From Anaspis maculata (lineage: Eukaryota; Arthropoda; Insecta; Coleoptera; Scraptiidae): DNA of 64,000 bases. The position numbers and the translations under genes were made by a program. Below are positions 36,186 to 48,814 of the stretch, in pieces. The notes beneath the pieces are model-generated. The model did not search any database. It was not told where the DNA came from and saw only the letters and a list, made by a program, of their open reading frames with translations. Location of the stretch: assembly GCA_949128115.1 (NCBI GenBank), contig OX421961.1, positions 126,793,050-126,857,049 on the forward strand. Direction: 5' to 3'. Position 1 is the first letter of the stretch, and each line of letters opens with the position of its first letter.

Positions 36186-39100
36186 TTATTCTCCAGATCC
36201 AGGATAAGAAGCCACACAAATACTTGGAATAACTGTTTCTTCGGCTTGCGGAAGTCTCTGGTACAGCTCCTCAGATAAAAAAGGCATGACCGGTGCTAGA
36301 AGTCTCAGTGCTACTTTCAACGCCCTGTACAGAGTAACCTGAACCGTTTTCTTGGCAGCTGCCTCTTCAGAGGCAAAAACCGATTCCACATGGTCCTGCA
36401 ACATCATTCTATAGTAGAAGTTGATCGAAAACAAATTATTCTTTGGCAACTGAGGGCTCAATCCCAAGATAAAAAATCAGCTGAGAAATTATCCGAGCAC
36501 TGCTTACCTACCGCAGTCAACACAATGCTTACCAAATAAACACCACAGAGATCTTGAGACCAAAAGTTGTAAATGGCGTGAGTCGCAGCGGCCAAATCGC
36601 AAGACTCGAATCCTTTATTTGCTTCAGAAACGGCAAAATCTAAACGATTCAAAATCCAGCGATCTGCATCTCGCTCTTCTCCGCTCAATTTATTTTGAGG
36701 CGTTTCGAAATCTGCAGTGAAGTAGCTCAAAGCAGTTCTAGTTGCAGTCCAGATTTTTTGGCAAAAGCCTTTGCTGTCGGTCAGATCACGTCCCGAGCAT
36801 GCCGAGAATCTCAACGCGTCCACGCCATCTGACAGACCCATTGACGACGTCGTTTTGTCCAAGAAGCATGCTTCGCTAAAATTTGGAGCTTCAGAAATTC
36901 TGCGTGCTTTTGAACTTTAGCACCTGATTACATACTGGAAAACAATTCGTCCGTGCAATTTATCTCCAAGAACCAGAACTTGCGAAACCCACCGCGTGTC
37001 TGCTTCGGTCCCCACAAACATCTTAGGACCCAAATCTTTGGTTTCTTGCAGCCATGTGATTATGGTCGAAAAAAACGGATCCAAAACATCTTCGTCTTTC
37101 GCCAAAACCACATGATCGATGGTCGTGCGGTATCTCTTGGCGGCCTTTTCCAAAACTTCTTGTCGCGAGCTGCCGGAAATTCGATGGGCGTTTGCTTCAG
37201 TCTGGAGTAGTTTTCAATTATTGCACACGGTAACAGAGAGATATAAAAACATTTTTTAAAGTGTGCATACCCCAGCCATGGGCTTTCCAGAACAGCGATT
37301 GTTCAGCCGCGCGTAATAGGCAGGAATGCCGAGTCCCTGTTTCAACTGTCTGGAAATGCACCAGTCTTGAACTCCGTCGTCTAGCCTGATTGATTGAGGC
37401 GTGACTATTACGTCTCCTGAATCGACTATGTGCGTGATAGATTCTTTGGCACATCTAAGGTACCAGTTCGCTTTATACCTAGGTTCTACCACGTCTTTGG
37501 TCCGGCTACAAATGGACAAGACCATTGGGCAATCGTTAGCGCCCAAGTACAGGCCCAGTGCTTTAAGCTCGTCGATTATTGCTTTTCTGGCGTGAAACCT
37601 CTTCATTCCCTATGAATAAATAGGTACCTAGTTTAGTTTAAATTATTTGTTGTTATTCCCTTATTTCAGTTTTCTTCAAAGATGAAAGTGATTTTATCAA
37701 GTGACAGGAAGAAATAGCGGTAGTTGCAAAAAAATGAAATGAAAAAAAATCAATGGAAAAACAAGGGAAGTAGAAAATTAATAGTGGTACTACTAGTACT
37801 TATGAAGCAAAAATCATCCAATCAAAATACAAATGCAGTCAAAAAAGAAACTTTCAATTGATTCTCAACTGTTGGAAGCACTTCTCAGCTCCGGAACGGG
37901 GCTACCACAATTACATCATTTACCTTGTTAGAAGTAGATGTAGTAAGTAAGAAGAAGTGAAGAATACGATTAATAATAAGACGTGAAGTAGAGGGGAAAT
38001 AACGAGACGACTAGAAAATATATAGAGAGCAACAGACAATAAAAATAACATGAACAAACAATAGAAAAGGACAAGAAATAATGAGACAAACTTGGAATGC
38101 AATGTGAAAAAGATGACAGGAGCACTCAAAAAAGGTAGGTATAAGGAAAAAGCGTACCCATGATAGAACGGCTTACGTTAAACTTTCCATTGCCCATCCA
38201 GATGGGTTCGGAAATGTTGCCATCGTCATCGACAACTGACACATGAAGATGTACGTTATGTCGTATTCCAATTTCGTGGTCCTCGGGAGAATGCCCAGGG
38301 GCGATCTTTCTGGCACCAGAGCCGAGATCTTTATCGACGGAATCGTCTGCGATTATTTTCAGCTTGCGATCGCAGAAAGGATGTTTGGCCGTCTTTCCGT
38401 GGAGATGTTTGTATCTATGATTGAATCATTGACAAAAGAATTTATATTGCTAAATTATATTACAGCAGAATTTATATTAATGATTGATGAAAATACGGGA
38501 GTGCGTATTGCCCAAGCACAAGCAATTAAAATTCGAATGGGTCGCGACTCACCTTTCATCTTCAGGGTGCACGGCTATTGCACAATCACCCAGCATAGTC
38601 TCAATCCGAGTGGTTGCCACTTCGATTTTCTCATCGGAACCTTCTATTTGGTAGGCAAATCGTATCGAAACGCCAAACTCTATTTCGTCTTCATATCCAG
38701 GGACGGACAGAAACTTACGACCAGTTAAGTGGATTTTGTCAATCTGTAATAAGCAATTCCCTCGGCAATTCCTGAGTATTTCAAAGCAGTACGCGTATTT
38801 CTAGAGAAATACAGAAGGAACTGAGCAGCAAATGGAGCTCAACAGGAACTAACAGAACGTAGGAAACGTTCACGAGACCAGCAGGATTGATGGGTGTTCA
38901 AGTTTCACCGAGAAACTGTAGGAATACAGAACCACACTGTTTGAAATATTGTCGAGATTACAGAAAGGATTTGCAGAGGGATTTGAGGCAGAGCAATGAG
39001 ATTATGAGTTGTTCAAATTTCGTTGAAAAACTACAGGGTAGTACCCTGAGCAAATATTTTAGGAATACTCGAGAAATATTCAAAGCAGCAGCAGCACAAT

Positions 39101-41065
39101 AGGTATAGAGGGAAATAGGTGCTTTGCTGAAATTAGTTTAAACCGAGGTTCAAACAAAAATTATTTTTTTTCACCTTGACAAGCTTTCAATTCCCTCTTC
39201 AACATATTAAAAGTCCTCATCTCTGGGACTGCTACAAATAAGTATACCTCTACAGGTGAAAGTTTATTATTTGTTTACTTTCTTTTATTTTCTTGAAAAA
39301 CTGAAGATCAGAAAAAACGGATTTCGACTAGTTAGTCTTTCAATAAACATCAAAAATATACCACCCAGCACTTGCTGTGTATCAAGTTACAGGGTGAAAA
39401 CTATTTTTCATCTTTAATTTTTTCTTGGTGGAATTCGAGGTAGAATTGATCTAAATTGAAGCCGGTTTGAGCTCGTTTGCAAGCTTATAATGTCATACTG
39501 AACATATAAAAAGGATACATCTATGTAACTGGTGCTTTTCAATTTACAGGGTGAAAAGCCACTTTCACGTTTCAATTTTTTTCTTGGTGAAATCGGCTCA
39601 ACTTGGGTTTTTAGTTATAAACATCAAAAATACACATTTCTGCTACAGCTACGTTTTTATTTACAGGTCTATCAAACTAGCCAAAAACCGTTTTTTCCGG
39701 TCATCAGTTTTTCAAGAAAAAAAAAATAAAGAAAGAAACAAAAAATAACAAACTTTAACCCTGTACCTATACTGATTTGTAGCAGCCCTACAGATGAGGA
39801 CTTTTGATATGTTGAAAGCTTGCCGTAGTGAAAAAACCGTCTTTGCTTGAATTAATTCCAGCTGAAATTCTATCTCCAATAAAATACAAAGGTTATTATG
39901 ATGAAAAGTTTTCTATGGCTAAGTATACAGGGTGATTTTTTGACAACGACCCACCCGCAGATTTCTCACTGCCAATCTTTTTCCCAGTAAAAAGCGCCGA
40001 AACAGGTCGATTTTTATTTTAAGGGGAACATCTATGACACACGTTGTCAAATTTTCATCTTCAACCCTTTCGCCTCCACCCTACCCTACTTTAGAATTTC
40101 AAATAGCCCTACCTATGTTGTGTGATACATCAAATTAAAGGTAATAAAATTCTCTTTTTGTCAAACATATTTTGAAATTCTTTGAACTACCCCCAACCCT
40201 TCTCAAATTTTTTCCATTGTTAATTAAATGGAAGTGTTCCCTATTAACTGCCGATTCTTGAGAAATAGATTTTCCAGCAAAAACAGGTCGACTTTCATTT
40301 CGAAGGGGACATCATTGACAAATTCTTATCTTCAACCCCTTTGCCTCCCAATTAAGAGAATTTTTGAACAGGGTTCGAGGGAGGTTCAGAAAACTTGAAA
40401 TTATTTTTTACAGAAAGAGAATTTTATTACCTCCAGTCCGATGTACCACAAGGTAGACGTTGCTATTTGAAATTTCAAAGTAGAGTAGGGTGGGGGCGAA
40501 GGGATTGGAGATCAAAATTTGGCAACACGTGTCTTAGATCTTAGATGCCTGCTTCGAAATAAGAAATCGACCTGTTTTCACTGGAAAATCGATTTTCAAA
40601 GAATCGGGAGTAAATAGGGGAAAGCCTCCCTTTGATAGTAGTTTTCATCAGGTCTAGAGCGCATGCTCACGTTCCTTGCCGGTCCCAGCGCTCCAGCTTG
40701 TCACTTTATTTTTGCTCCAAAAAGTCATTCTTTTGAAAATAGAAAGTGTATGGGATATAGGTATCACAGCATAGGTAGTTTAATTTGAAATTCTAAAGTA
40801 GGGTAGGGTGGGGGCGAAGGGGTTGAAGATGAAAATCTACAATATGTGTCCTAGATGTCCCCTTCAAAATAAAAATCGACCTGTTACCGACATTTCTTGG
40901 AAAAAAAATTTGACAGCGAGAAATCTATCGGGTGGGTCATTTTGAAAAAATCACTCTGTATTTATTTGAGTCTGCTGCCGTGAATGTCTACGATTACACC
41001 GGAGGACTAAACAGGACTAAACACTAAACTGTCAGCAGCTTGGCTGAATACCGCCAATAAAGACA

Positions 41066-41099
<34 letters not shown>

Positions 41100-42268
41100 C
41101 TAAGCCCGGATGGACCTAAGCACTGACCCAAATTCTATCTAAAATGTTCTTTCTAGCGTTTAAGTACACACCGGTAGATTAACGCGGTCGACCTATTTAT
41201 TTTGAAATATAAACTAAAACTGGATAAATTTAAAAACTAAATTCAGGTTAGTTCACGGCTAACAAGAGACCTGGCCCAAGCAACTTGGTCCTAGTCCGTG
41301 ATCGTTTACACCACGTGGACTAAATTTATTTGGTATTTGGTATTATGGTATGGGTCGAAATTTGGTGCTTAGGTCGCGGACCAAAGCCACGGTGTACCTA
41401 AACGTAACAATTAGCTCTCATCGAAGGAGATGAAAATGATAATTAAAAATTCAGTTCTGAATTGAGAATGTATTGATGCTTAGGCAAAAAATCCTTCAAC
41501 TGCTGAGTGTGCCAGAATGGACGTTTAATTTACGAACACACCAAAAACTTACCTCAATTTCTGAAATGTTACACTTCAAAGCGCAAGACCAGTCAACGAA
41601 TTTATACTGTCGGTAAATGAGGCCCTCGCCATGTAACTGTATAAAGGCGTCCGTCACGATTTTTGCACGCTCAGCGTTCGATTTCAAATTTATGCCATCA
41701 GCCAGCAGGTCCCAACATCTTGGAACCGGCAGTATGTTCTCACCTCTCATTCGATGCCTGAGGCAATGAGTATTTTGTCAAATTTATATTCAAGGTATCT
41801 AGGTAGGTAGGTACACATCCATGGTAGGTACATAGTACGATTTAAACTTACCATCGAATAATTACATCCTGAAGTATATTCTTAACTGCTTCATTTGGTT
41901 GAGGACTTGAAGCTGTTACAAATTTTGTTTTGGAGTCTTCTGCTGTTTCCTTCTATAGTATCGAGAAAAAAAGATAAATTATTGAGGTCTTATTTTGTTT
42001 AAAAATGTGCTCGGCTGCGGCGCAAACGGCTTTGGGCCTGAAATGGCGCTCTCATATTGCGAATAGCTATTGCCCACCCACCTTGAAATAAGTCTAGCAA
42101 TTGATATAAAACACTTACTTTATACTCAGATTTCAAAAAACCTTGTTTTTCCCACCAAGCCTCCCATCCGGCCTCCACATATTCAGGGCTGTACTCTTCC
42201 GGGAAATTGCTATCATCCTTTTTATCACTGTCTCCGCCAGCCGTAGACTTTTCGCTTTTATTTGTCAT
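36186..42268 (-). CDS. Valyl-tRNA synthetase-like protein without HIGH and KMSKS (pseudoenzyme or decaying paralogue)
   Basis: Nine exons on the minus strand: 42119-42268, 41852-41952, 41553-41757, 38553-38743, 38177-38414, 37271-37609, 36936-37201, 36533-36875, 36186-36449. Every junction is GT-AG in phase; 2,097 nt give 698 aa (Drosophila ValRS about 1,050). Class Ia ValRS landmarks persist: [47 protein letters not shown] in the editing domain, [27 protein letters not shown] and [12 protein letters not shown]. But the block carrying PPPNVTGxLHLGHA is reduced to PQPN with about 12 residues deleted. The GCDHAG region is shortened, WWGHRIPA reads KQGLGIPA, and the KMSKS segment is absent. The editing TPAHD reads APGHS, and the C-terminal coiled coil is missing. 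Aminoacylation is therefore very unlikely. No stop or frameshift was seen, so it may be an expressed non-catalytic protein. The start is the first ATG after an in-frame stop. Confidence 0.85.
39180..39835. repeat. Foldback in intron 3 of the ValRS-like gene
   Basis: AAGCTTTCAA...ATATTAAAAGTCCTCATCT near 39180 pairs with AGATGAGGACTTTTGATAT near 39795; TACAGGGTGAAAA-type tips occur inside at 39390 and 39545. Confidence 0.5.
39926..40960. mobile_element. MITE K, full-length copy
   Basis: Ends TACAGGGTGATTTTTTGAC and complement (AAAAAATCACTCTGTA). Arms carry GGTAGGGTGGGGGCGAAGG and complement. A deleted relative lies in MIOS intron 3. Confidence 0.65.
40970..41100 (+). mobile_element. 3' end of a 5'-truncated LINE with ATT tail
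   Basis: A GC-richer stretch ends GAATACCGCCAATAAAGAC followed by about eleven ATT/TTA units (41067-41100). That layout is typical of non-LTR retrotransposon 3' ends. Too short to classify. Confidence 0.45.
41103..41405. repeat. Inverted repeat element, about 300 bp
   Basis: GGACCTAAGCACTGACCCAAATT pairs imperfectly with ATGGGTCGAAATTTGGTGCTTAGGTC; GTTTAAGTACACACCGG pairs with CGGTGTACCTAAAC. Confidence 0.45.
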
Positions 42269-44119
42269 CGCAATTTTTGCCTTGCAAGCTTTATTCAACG
42301 TTTAAATGTGAAATAAAACGAAGGGACACACTCACTTGCACTGGGCTTTGCGATTTGGATATGCGTCCACTGCCAGATAAGAATTCAGTTATTTTTCAAC
42401 GTGATACAATGTTATTTTGTTGCAATGTAGTCTCTGGGTGGCATGTTTTGTTTGTGGGATGTGTTTTGGAGAGCTGACATCACAGTTTTATCTGTAAAAT
42501 CTGCATTATTTTCATCCTTTATCATCATCATCGGCTTTTCCAACTTTAGGAAACGTCAAACGTCACAGTGACAGCTGCGTCAACTTTTGACGGATGGTGA
42601 CGAGAGAAAATTTGATGCGGCGTTGCCACGTCCGGCGTCTATTTTGCTTTGAGCTTCATAGAGGTCACTACGTGCGTTGATCAATGGGCTACTTGCCAAT
42701 GAAACAGATTTGACTGGAGATACTTTCAATCCTCAACAAGAGAAATAAATAGTATTTCCTGAACATTTCCGGAATATATGTCCATTGTCCATTGCGTACT
42801 AGAATAAATACACGTCAACAATTATCTACATGGAATATGTCGCAGGTATTTCGCTTTTATCTGTCCGCTACCACTTCGCATTCCAATTCAATACTGACTG
42901 TCGCATTGAGGACGGTGCTTTTATATGCCTCCAATTAGCGTTCCCGAACTTTCCATCATCTTTCAGCTCTTTCCATAGTGGCCAGGCATATGCGGTTTCT
43001 AGACGAACCCTGAATAATCACACACACCTTTCGCGTGCTTTCCGTGTGTTCTGGAATCTGCACCTCCACCAAAATGGACAGATGTGTCTTGATCGAGCGT
43101 TGAAGGTTCCCAATGCCTAGCCATCGCGTATACTTCTGGAAACGTCCAGAGCACCCACTCGTGCTCTGGACGGGCACGTGGACGTGCCATCACACTGCTA
43201 CATGATGAATGGAAGAATCCAGAAAGATCAACAATACCAACGTGTACGTATACCTAATGTAAAATGCGAGGTGAAATGTAACATAATGCGGAGTTTCGTG
43301 AAATTCGCAAAACGCGCGCCTAGGTGACGTTGAACGCTGATGGTCAACATCCGTCAGCTACGACCACAGTGCTGTGGCACATCGAATCTCCTTGGCCATC
43401 AATTTTCAGGTAGATTTTTGGTAGGCCTATCCGCTCTTCTGTTGTTCCGCAGCATGTTAATATGATTACCATTTCCTCTAATTAAATCCCGGTTTTGTAG
43501 CCGCATATCTTCATTCTTCTCTTTCTTTGCAGCTGGATTCTCTTGATACTTCATGTTCAACCCGTTACATACCATCAGTAACAAAATGAACTCATCATAC
43601 AGCTCCTAATTTCAAACGCCTGAATCTTTTTCGAGACTTGTGATATTTCTGATTCTCTTGATGTAATATAAATCGAGGCATGAGTCGACAGCGATCCTAC
43701 AAGCTTAGCTACCTTTGGCATTGACCAAAATATTAAGTTTACTGATCAATGATCATACATTCAAGTGGACCCAAAAGAAAACAATCGTTTGAAGAGTAAA
43801 ATGTAACAGTGAAGTAAACTAACATCGCCACTTGGTCACTGACTAGGTATATGCAGAGAGAAAGGTCTTTGCTAGAGAGTCCTCCCTGCTATCTCTTATT
43901 GATCCCTTGCAAAAAGGTGTTCAAGGTTGCCATATTGTAGAATAATCTATATTTTCATTGTTGACTATGACAATCAAGTAGTGCTGCATTCAAAATTTTC
44001 AAAGTTGTCTGTCGTTCTGTACGCGTCAACTGAACAAAATTCCAGTGAAAATGCACTGAGGAGTGGCCCATCACAAGACTCATTATACCGTCCCTCACAA
44101 GATCCATTACCGGCCCTCA
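42269..44119. other. Intergenic region with a second, eroded LTR on the minus strand
   Basis: Bases about 42790-43240 match the 23991-24499 solo LTR in reverse orientation, for example CATATGCGGTTTCTAGACGA, GTGCTTTCCGTGTG and TTCCAATTCAATACTG. The ends are blurred. The rest holds nothing recognised. Confidence 0.55.
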
Positions 44120-46071
44120 ATGTCCGCACAACCGAAGCCCAAATCCAACACTGTCATCGGCACACAAGCAACTTCCGACTCCCTCCTCAAAGATGCCTCC
44201 AAGCAGAAGCAAACCGTCCTTGAATCCCACGGCTACACCTTGGGAAAAAGCATCGGCACCGGCTCTTACGCCATAGTGCGGGTTAGTTTCATTTTTGTTC
44301 TTTTGCATACTTTTTTGCTTTCGTTTCTTGTTATTCCAACAAAAACGCATCCACTCAAACGATACGATTTTTGAAATTTTAGATGGCTTTCAGCGAAAGG
44401 CACGACATGGACGTGGCCGTAAAGATCGTCAGTAAATTTTCCGCACCAGCAGACTACCTGAAAAAGTTCCTGCCGAGGGAGATCGAAGTGGTCAAAGGGC
44501 TGCGGCATCCCAATCTGATACGATTCCTGCAAGCCATCGAGACTACGCACAGGTGATGCGATTTTCGCTACCGATTCTCCTTGACCTTGCAGATTTTCCA
44601 GAGTCTACATCATAATGGAGTATGCGCAAAAGGGCAGCCTGCTCGACATCATCAGGAAGGACATCCACATTGACGAAACGCGAAGCAGGAAATGGTTCAG
44701 GCAGCTGACGAACGCGGTGGAGTACTGTCACGAGAGGGGCGTCGTTCACAGGGACATCAAATGCGAAAACCTGCTAATGGACGACAGCTTCGACATCAAA
44801 CTGTCGGATTTCGGCTTCGCCAAGGGCCACATGAAGACCAAGAACGGAACGACGCCGCTGAGCGAGACCTTCTGCGGCAGTTACGCTTACGCCTCGCCCG
44901 AAATCCTGAAGGGCATCCCGTATCAGCCCCAGTTGTCCGACATATGGTCCATGGGTGTGGTGCTGTACGCCATGGTCTTCGGCAGGCTTCCGTTTGACGA
45001 CACCAACTACAAGGACCTGATCAAGGTGGTTCATTTAAGTATAGTAATGGATTCGATTAGGGCACTCTGAAGTTGTTAACTACTTCTCTGTGTATAGTTC
45101 AGTTATTAGGTTTTATTCTTCCTGACCGAGGAGGGGTCGTTCGATTGGATTCAGTCGAAATGAGTCATAATCGAGGCCATAATCAAACGAAGCCGGTACG
45201 TTTAGTCTGCATATTTTTTGCCGGGCCTGACGCGGTAACCAGAGGTAACACTGGTGACATAATAACCAGATTAATCGATTCGCTCAGGTCAGATTGGTAA
45301 AGGAAAGGTCAACCGATGCGTGTGAACTCTACCGTCAAGTCGTTATAGTACTGACAAATTCTACCGGGACCTCTAGAGGTTCTCTTCAGGGTCCTCAAGT
45401 GCTTCTGGATGGAAATATCTTGCTATCAAGAACTTCATTCAATGCTTTTCGTCTGGAATCTCTAGCTATATTGACAGCGTCAGTTTGGAGAAAAGCTTTC
45501 ACCAGAGGTGAACTTCTCTCTTGAACTACAGAAACTTTGTCACTGTCTCCATCAAGAATGTCTCTTGGCATTTGGCCGCACCTCAACTATGGTAACATTG
45601 AGGTCAGTGCCCTATGCTCGTTGAAATTACGCGTAAGGGGCAGCTGTGGACATTGAACCCATGTCTCTAACCGCTTACGATTTAGCCTTGATTTCAACAT
45701 GCCTCAGTAAAATGTTATTTTTATGAGAATCGATGGTTTTGTACTCACCTAAAAGTTTTGTACCTAATAAGAACGAAGTTTACCAAACCTGTTTTTTCTT
45801 ATTCCAGCAAGTTTCAAACAAGGTCCTCTTCCCGAAAGAACCGAAGGTGTCGCTGCTGTGCAAGTCGCTGATCAACAAGATCCTTTCCCCGTTGAAAGCG
45901 AGGATCAGGATTAGGTCCATCAAGAACGACCCATGGCTGAACCACCAGAACGACGCGGCGCTTGGAAACTCGTCCAACGTACATCAAGCATATAAAACTG
46001 CTCCTGTTAGAAAATTTCGTTGTAGTCCAGTTTCTGGCTACAAAAGTAGTCTTGTAAGAATTTTGAGGTGA
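44120..46071 (+). CDS. Testis-specific serine/threonine kinase (TSSK) family, 4 exons
   Basis: Exons 44120-44281, 44383-44552, 44593-45025 and 45808-46071 join in phase with GT-AG sites to 1,029 nt (342 aa). Kinase landmarks: glycine loop GTGSYAIV (about 46-53), VAVK lysine at 68, FLPREIEVV helix [11 protein letters not shown] (HRD 163-165), DFG 183-185, [14 protein letters not shown] activation end, and [19 protein letters not shown]. The wording, notably [13 protein letters not shown] and LKGIPYQP, is that of the TSSK subgroup of the CAMK group, which acts in sperm maturation in animals. All catalytic residues needed for activity are present. The terminal exon carries the last kinase helices (DPWL) and a short tail. 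The ATG at 44120 is the first in frame. Which TSSK paralogue it is cannot be said. Confidence 0.88.
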
Positions 46072-46711
46072 ACGGTAACCCGGCCAGAGGGTCCTACGAC
46101 GCCATTTCGTTTATGGCATGCGAGATTTTGCGCCGAGGTGCATTTCTGCATTTTTTCCATTGAAATGGGATAGGTAGCTACACAGGTGTCCCAGAACTGA
46201 TGACGGAAAAAGTAACCAAATAAGGGACCTTAATGATGTTGACATTGTCCGTCGAGTTGTTTTTTCAATCCGAATTGAGTTGTTTTGTCACTGTTCTCAC
46301 TTAATTTTGGAACCGCTCGCTGGTGGGGTTTTTCTGAGATTTGACTTGAAAGTACACAGAGATTCAAACTATTGCTGTCCAATTATAACTTGGTGAGTCA
46401 AGCCGTTTATGAGCTATTCGCAAAAACCATGGAAAAAAGTCAAACTTTCAAGTTCAACTCATATCTCCGTGATGGAGGCAAATTTTGAGGAGATCTTCAC
46501 ATCAAATGGGAGGGTCCATATTCAGCAGTCCACGGCAAAATCAGCCCACAGCTCAAACGTCCCACTGAAAAAAAGTCCACGACTCATATATCCTCGAGTT
46601 CTACCACCGCGAAGACAATGAAGACATCCACTGCTAAAAAGATCCACCGGAAAAAGGTCCACCACGCATTTATCCGTTGTCAGGTGACTTCGCCCATAGA
46701 CACTACAAAAC

Positions 46712-46836
46712 TACAGTATGTTCATTAAAAAATTCAATAATGGGAGGCCGTGGACCGATGATAACCTGGCCGTTTTCGGATCGAATGGCCTGCGTCACAG
46801 CCTCCCTTTATTGAAGTTTTTAATGAACATACGGTA
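46712..46836. mobile_element. 125-bp hairpin element, TACNGTATGTTC ends
   Basis: TACAGTATGTTCATTAAAA pairs with TTTTAATGAACATACGGTA; the middle has GGGAGGCCGTGG and GCGTCACAGCCTCCC. Same tips as 3896-4088. Confidence 0.65.
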
Positions 46837-46875
46837 GATAAAGTTGGGTGTATGTTTGGTTGCATAATTATTATA

Positions 46876-47006
46876 CCGGGTGTTTATAAACGTTTGTTAT
46901 CATATCGCCTTTGGAATCTCCTATCACTCTTTCAAATCGTGCCTTTCACTGCGACTTTTGGCCTGACCAAAGCCTGCCGCGATCACAGACGTTTATAAAC
47001 ACCCGG
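46876..47006. mobile_element. 131-bp palindromic MITE F, copy 2
   Basis: Same length and ends as 5491-5621 (CCGGGTGTTTATAAACG and complement), opposite orientation, flanked by TA at 46874-46875 and 47007-47008. Confidence 0.85.
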
Positions 47007-48814
47007 TACTTAGGTATTGCCATCGCAACAAATCCTTTCAAGCCGCCTAACCCCTATACCTCTTTGCATCTCCAAACTTTTCACTGATCACTGTTGGAAA
47101 ATGAGCAATTGTCTAGAGTAATATTATGGACAAGAAATGAATTGCTGCTATTTTTCATGCTAATATAATTATGCAACCAAACATACATTCAACAGACCAT
47201 CTACTGGTTTTGAAATGTCTATGGGTGCAGGCGACATATGACAGTAGCTGAATGAGCGGTGGACTTTTTTCCGGGGGGACATTTGAGCCGTGGGAAGATT
47301 TATCGGTGTGAAGACTCGGGGATAAATGCGTGATGGACCTTTTTCCGGTGGACCGTTTGAGCAGTGAATGTCTTTGCGGTGTCAGAATTCGGGGATAAAT
47401 GCGTGGTGGACTTTTTTCGGGTGGATCATTTTAGCAGCGGATGTCTTCGCGGTGGGAGAACTCGGGGATAAATGAGTCGTGGCATTTTTTTTCCGGTGGG
47501 ACGTTTGAGCTGTGGACTGATTTTGCTGTGGACCGCTGAGTGGGCTTCCAAATGAGAGTCTATGGTTTCTTTTATCGTCATCAACTCTGGGGCATCCTCT
47601 ATAGTAATAACCTTGAATATTATTTCGAATTATTGTAAAATTTCGTTCTCACGCCATCCCACGCAATTGGCCTTCCTAATTTTAGAAGAAAGAAAACGGC
47701 CGGTAGTTCAAGGTCATTTTTTGATGTTTATGATGTTTCGTTCTAACAGCGGTGGAACTGAGCAGAAATTTGAAAATCACTCACTTATCTTGTGGGAAAG
47801 TCACTGTAGTCGCAGAAATTATTTTGAACGGACACGGCATTTTGTTTGTGGAAGTTGATTTTAGTATACTTAGTTCTAACCACCGCATGTGGCGTACCCA
47901 GGTTGTCATCTGGTTGTCACTGAAAAAATAAAACACTTGAGCCATCTCCACTTGGTTTCTCACCGAATAAAACACAGTGAATTAAAATCGGAAACACGGT
48001 AACACCTCCAAAATAGGTTTATTGATAGCCCCTTTTCCTTCTTTGGACCGTATTGTGATTGGTCAGAAACGAAACGTCATACGTCAAGTCAAAACATTAC
48101 CTTGACGATCCGCCGTTACTCATGACGTCACGGTAGAAGGAGTAAACGAAAAACTGGAAACCTCAGTTCCTGGCTATATTAAGCAGGCTATGATATATCA
48201 TGCATGTTCATGTTCTTGTTGATTTTTTTCCTTCAAGCATAACTTTTATACTAAAGCTACTATCCGATTTAAATGGAAAAAATACAAAAGTGCAGCACGG
48301 TGCAAGATATTATAGTTATGTCAAAAACAAAATGACGCTGTGAAAAGTTATGGGCGGGTTGCCAGATGTCTACCCAACATTAGTCCTTGCTCAGGGCAGT
48401 GAGAGAAGTTATCCACCTAAAAATCCTACAAGACGATAGCCAGACACTCTACTGCCAGCTCAAATTATTGCAACGTCACTTTTTTGACAACTCTTGAGCC
48501 TTAGTATCGTTGACCGTTTGGATTGCACGTGGTTGGTTTCAATTGAGAGGTGCCTTATGATAGGTCAAGTTTACGTCATTTGTCAAATGACTTGACAGAT
48601 TTGAGTTGTCAGTTATTCTGATTTCACGACAACATGAACGATTTTGAATACCGAATGATGGGACAAAAATCTTGTCGGAAGACTGATTGATCTCCATACA
48701 ACTGCCCTGTTTCCTTTCTTAAAATTATCCAATATCTGTGATTTGCAATTCCTGCGATTACTCAACATTTCGTTGCCTTGTTCCTTGGAGCTTTCCAACT
48801 TTCATGTTGATCCA

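Larger units (their letters stand above)
46480..47545. repeat. 73-bp minisatellite arrays in inverted pair
   Basis: About 47240-47545 holds three to four imperfect 73-bp units, each with TTTTTTCCGGTGGA, a GTTTGAGC-type box and CGGGGATAAATG. Bases 46485-46690 carry two to three units in reverse complement, so the pair can fold back. The two hairpin elements at 46712-46836 and 46876-47006 lie in the loop. Confidence 0.65.

Noticed and set aside
38243..38728. 161-aa plus-strand ORF
   Set aside because: It is antisense to exons 4 and 5 of the ValRS-like gene and spans their intron; no homology is apparent.
41067..41100. ATT microsatellite as an independent feature
   Set aside because: It directly follows a LINE-like AATAAAGACATTT end and is better read as the tail of that element.
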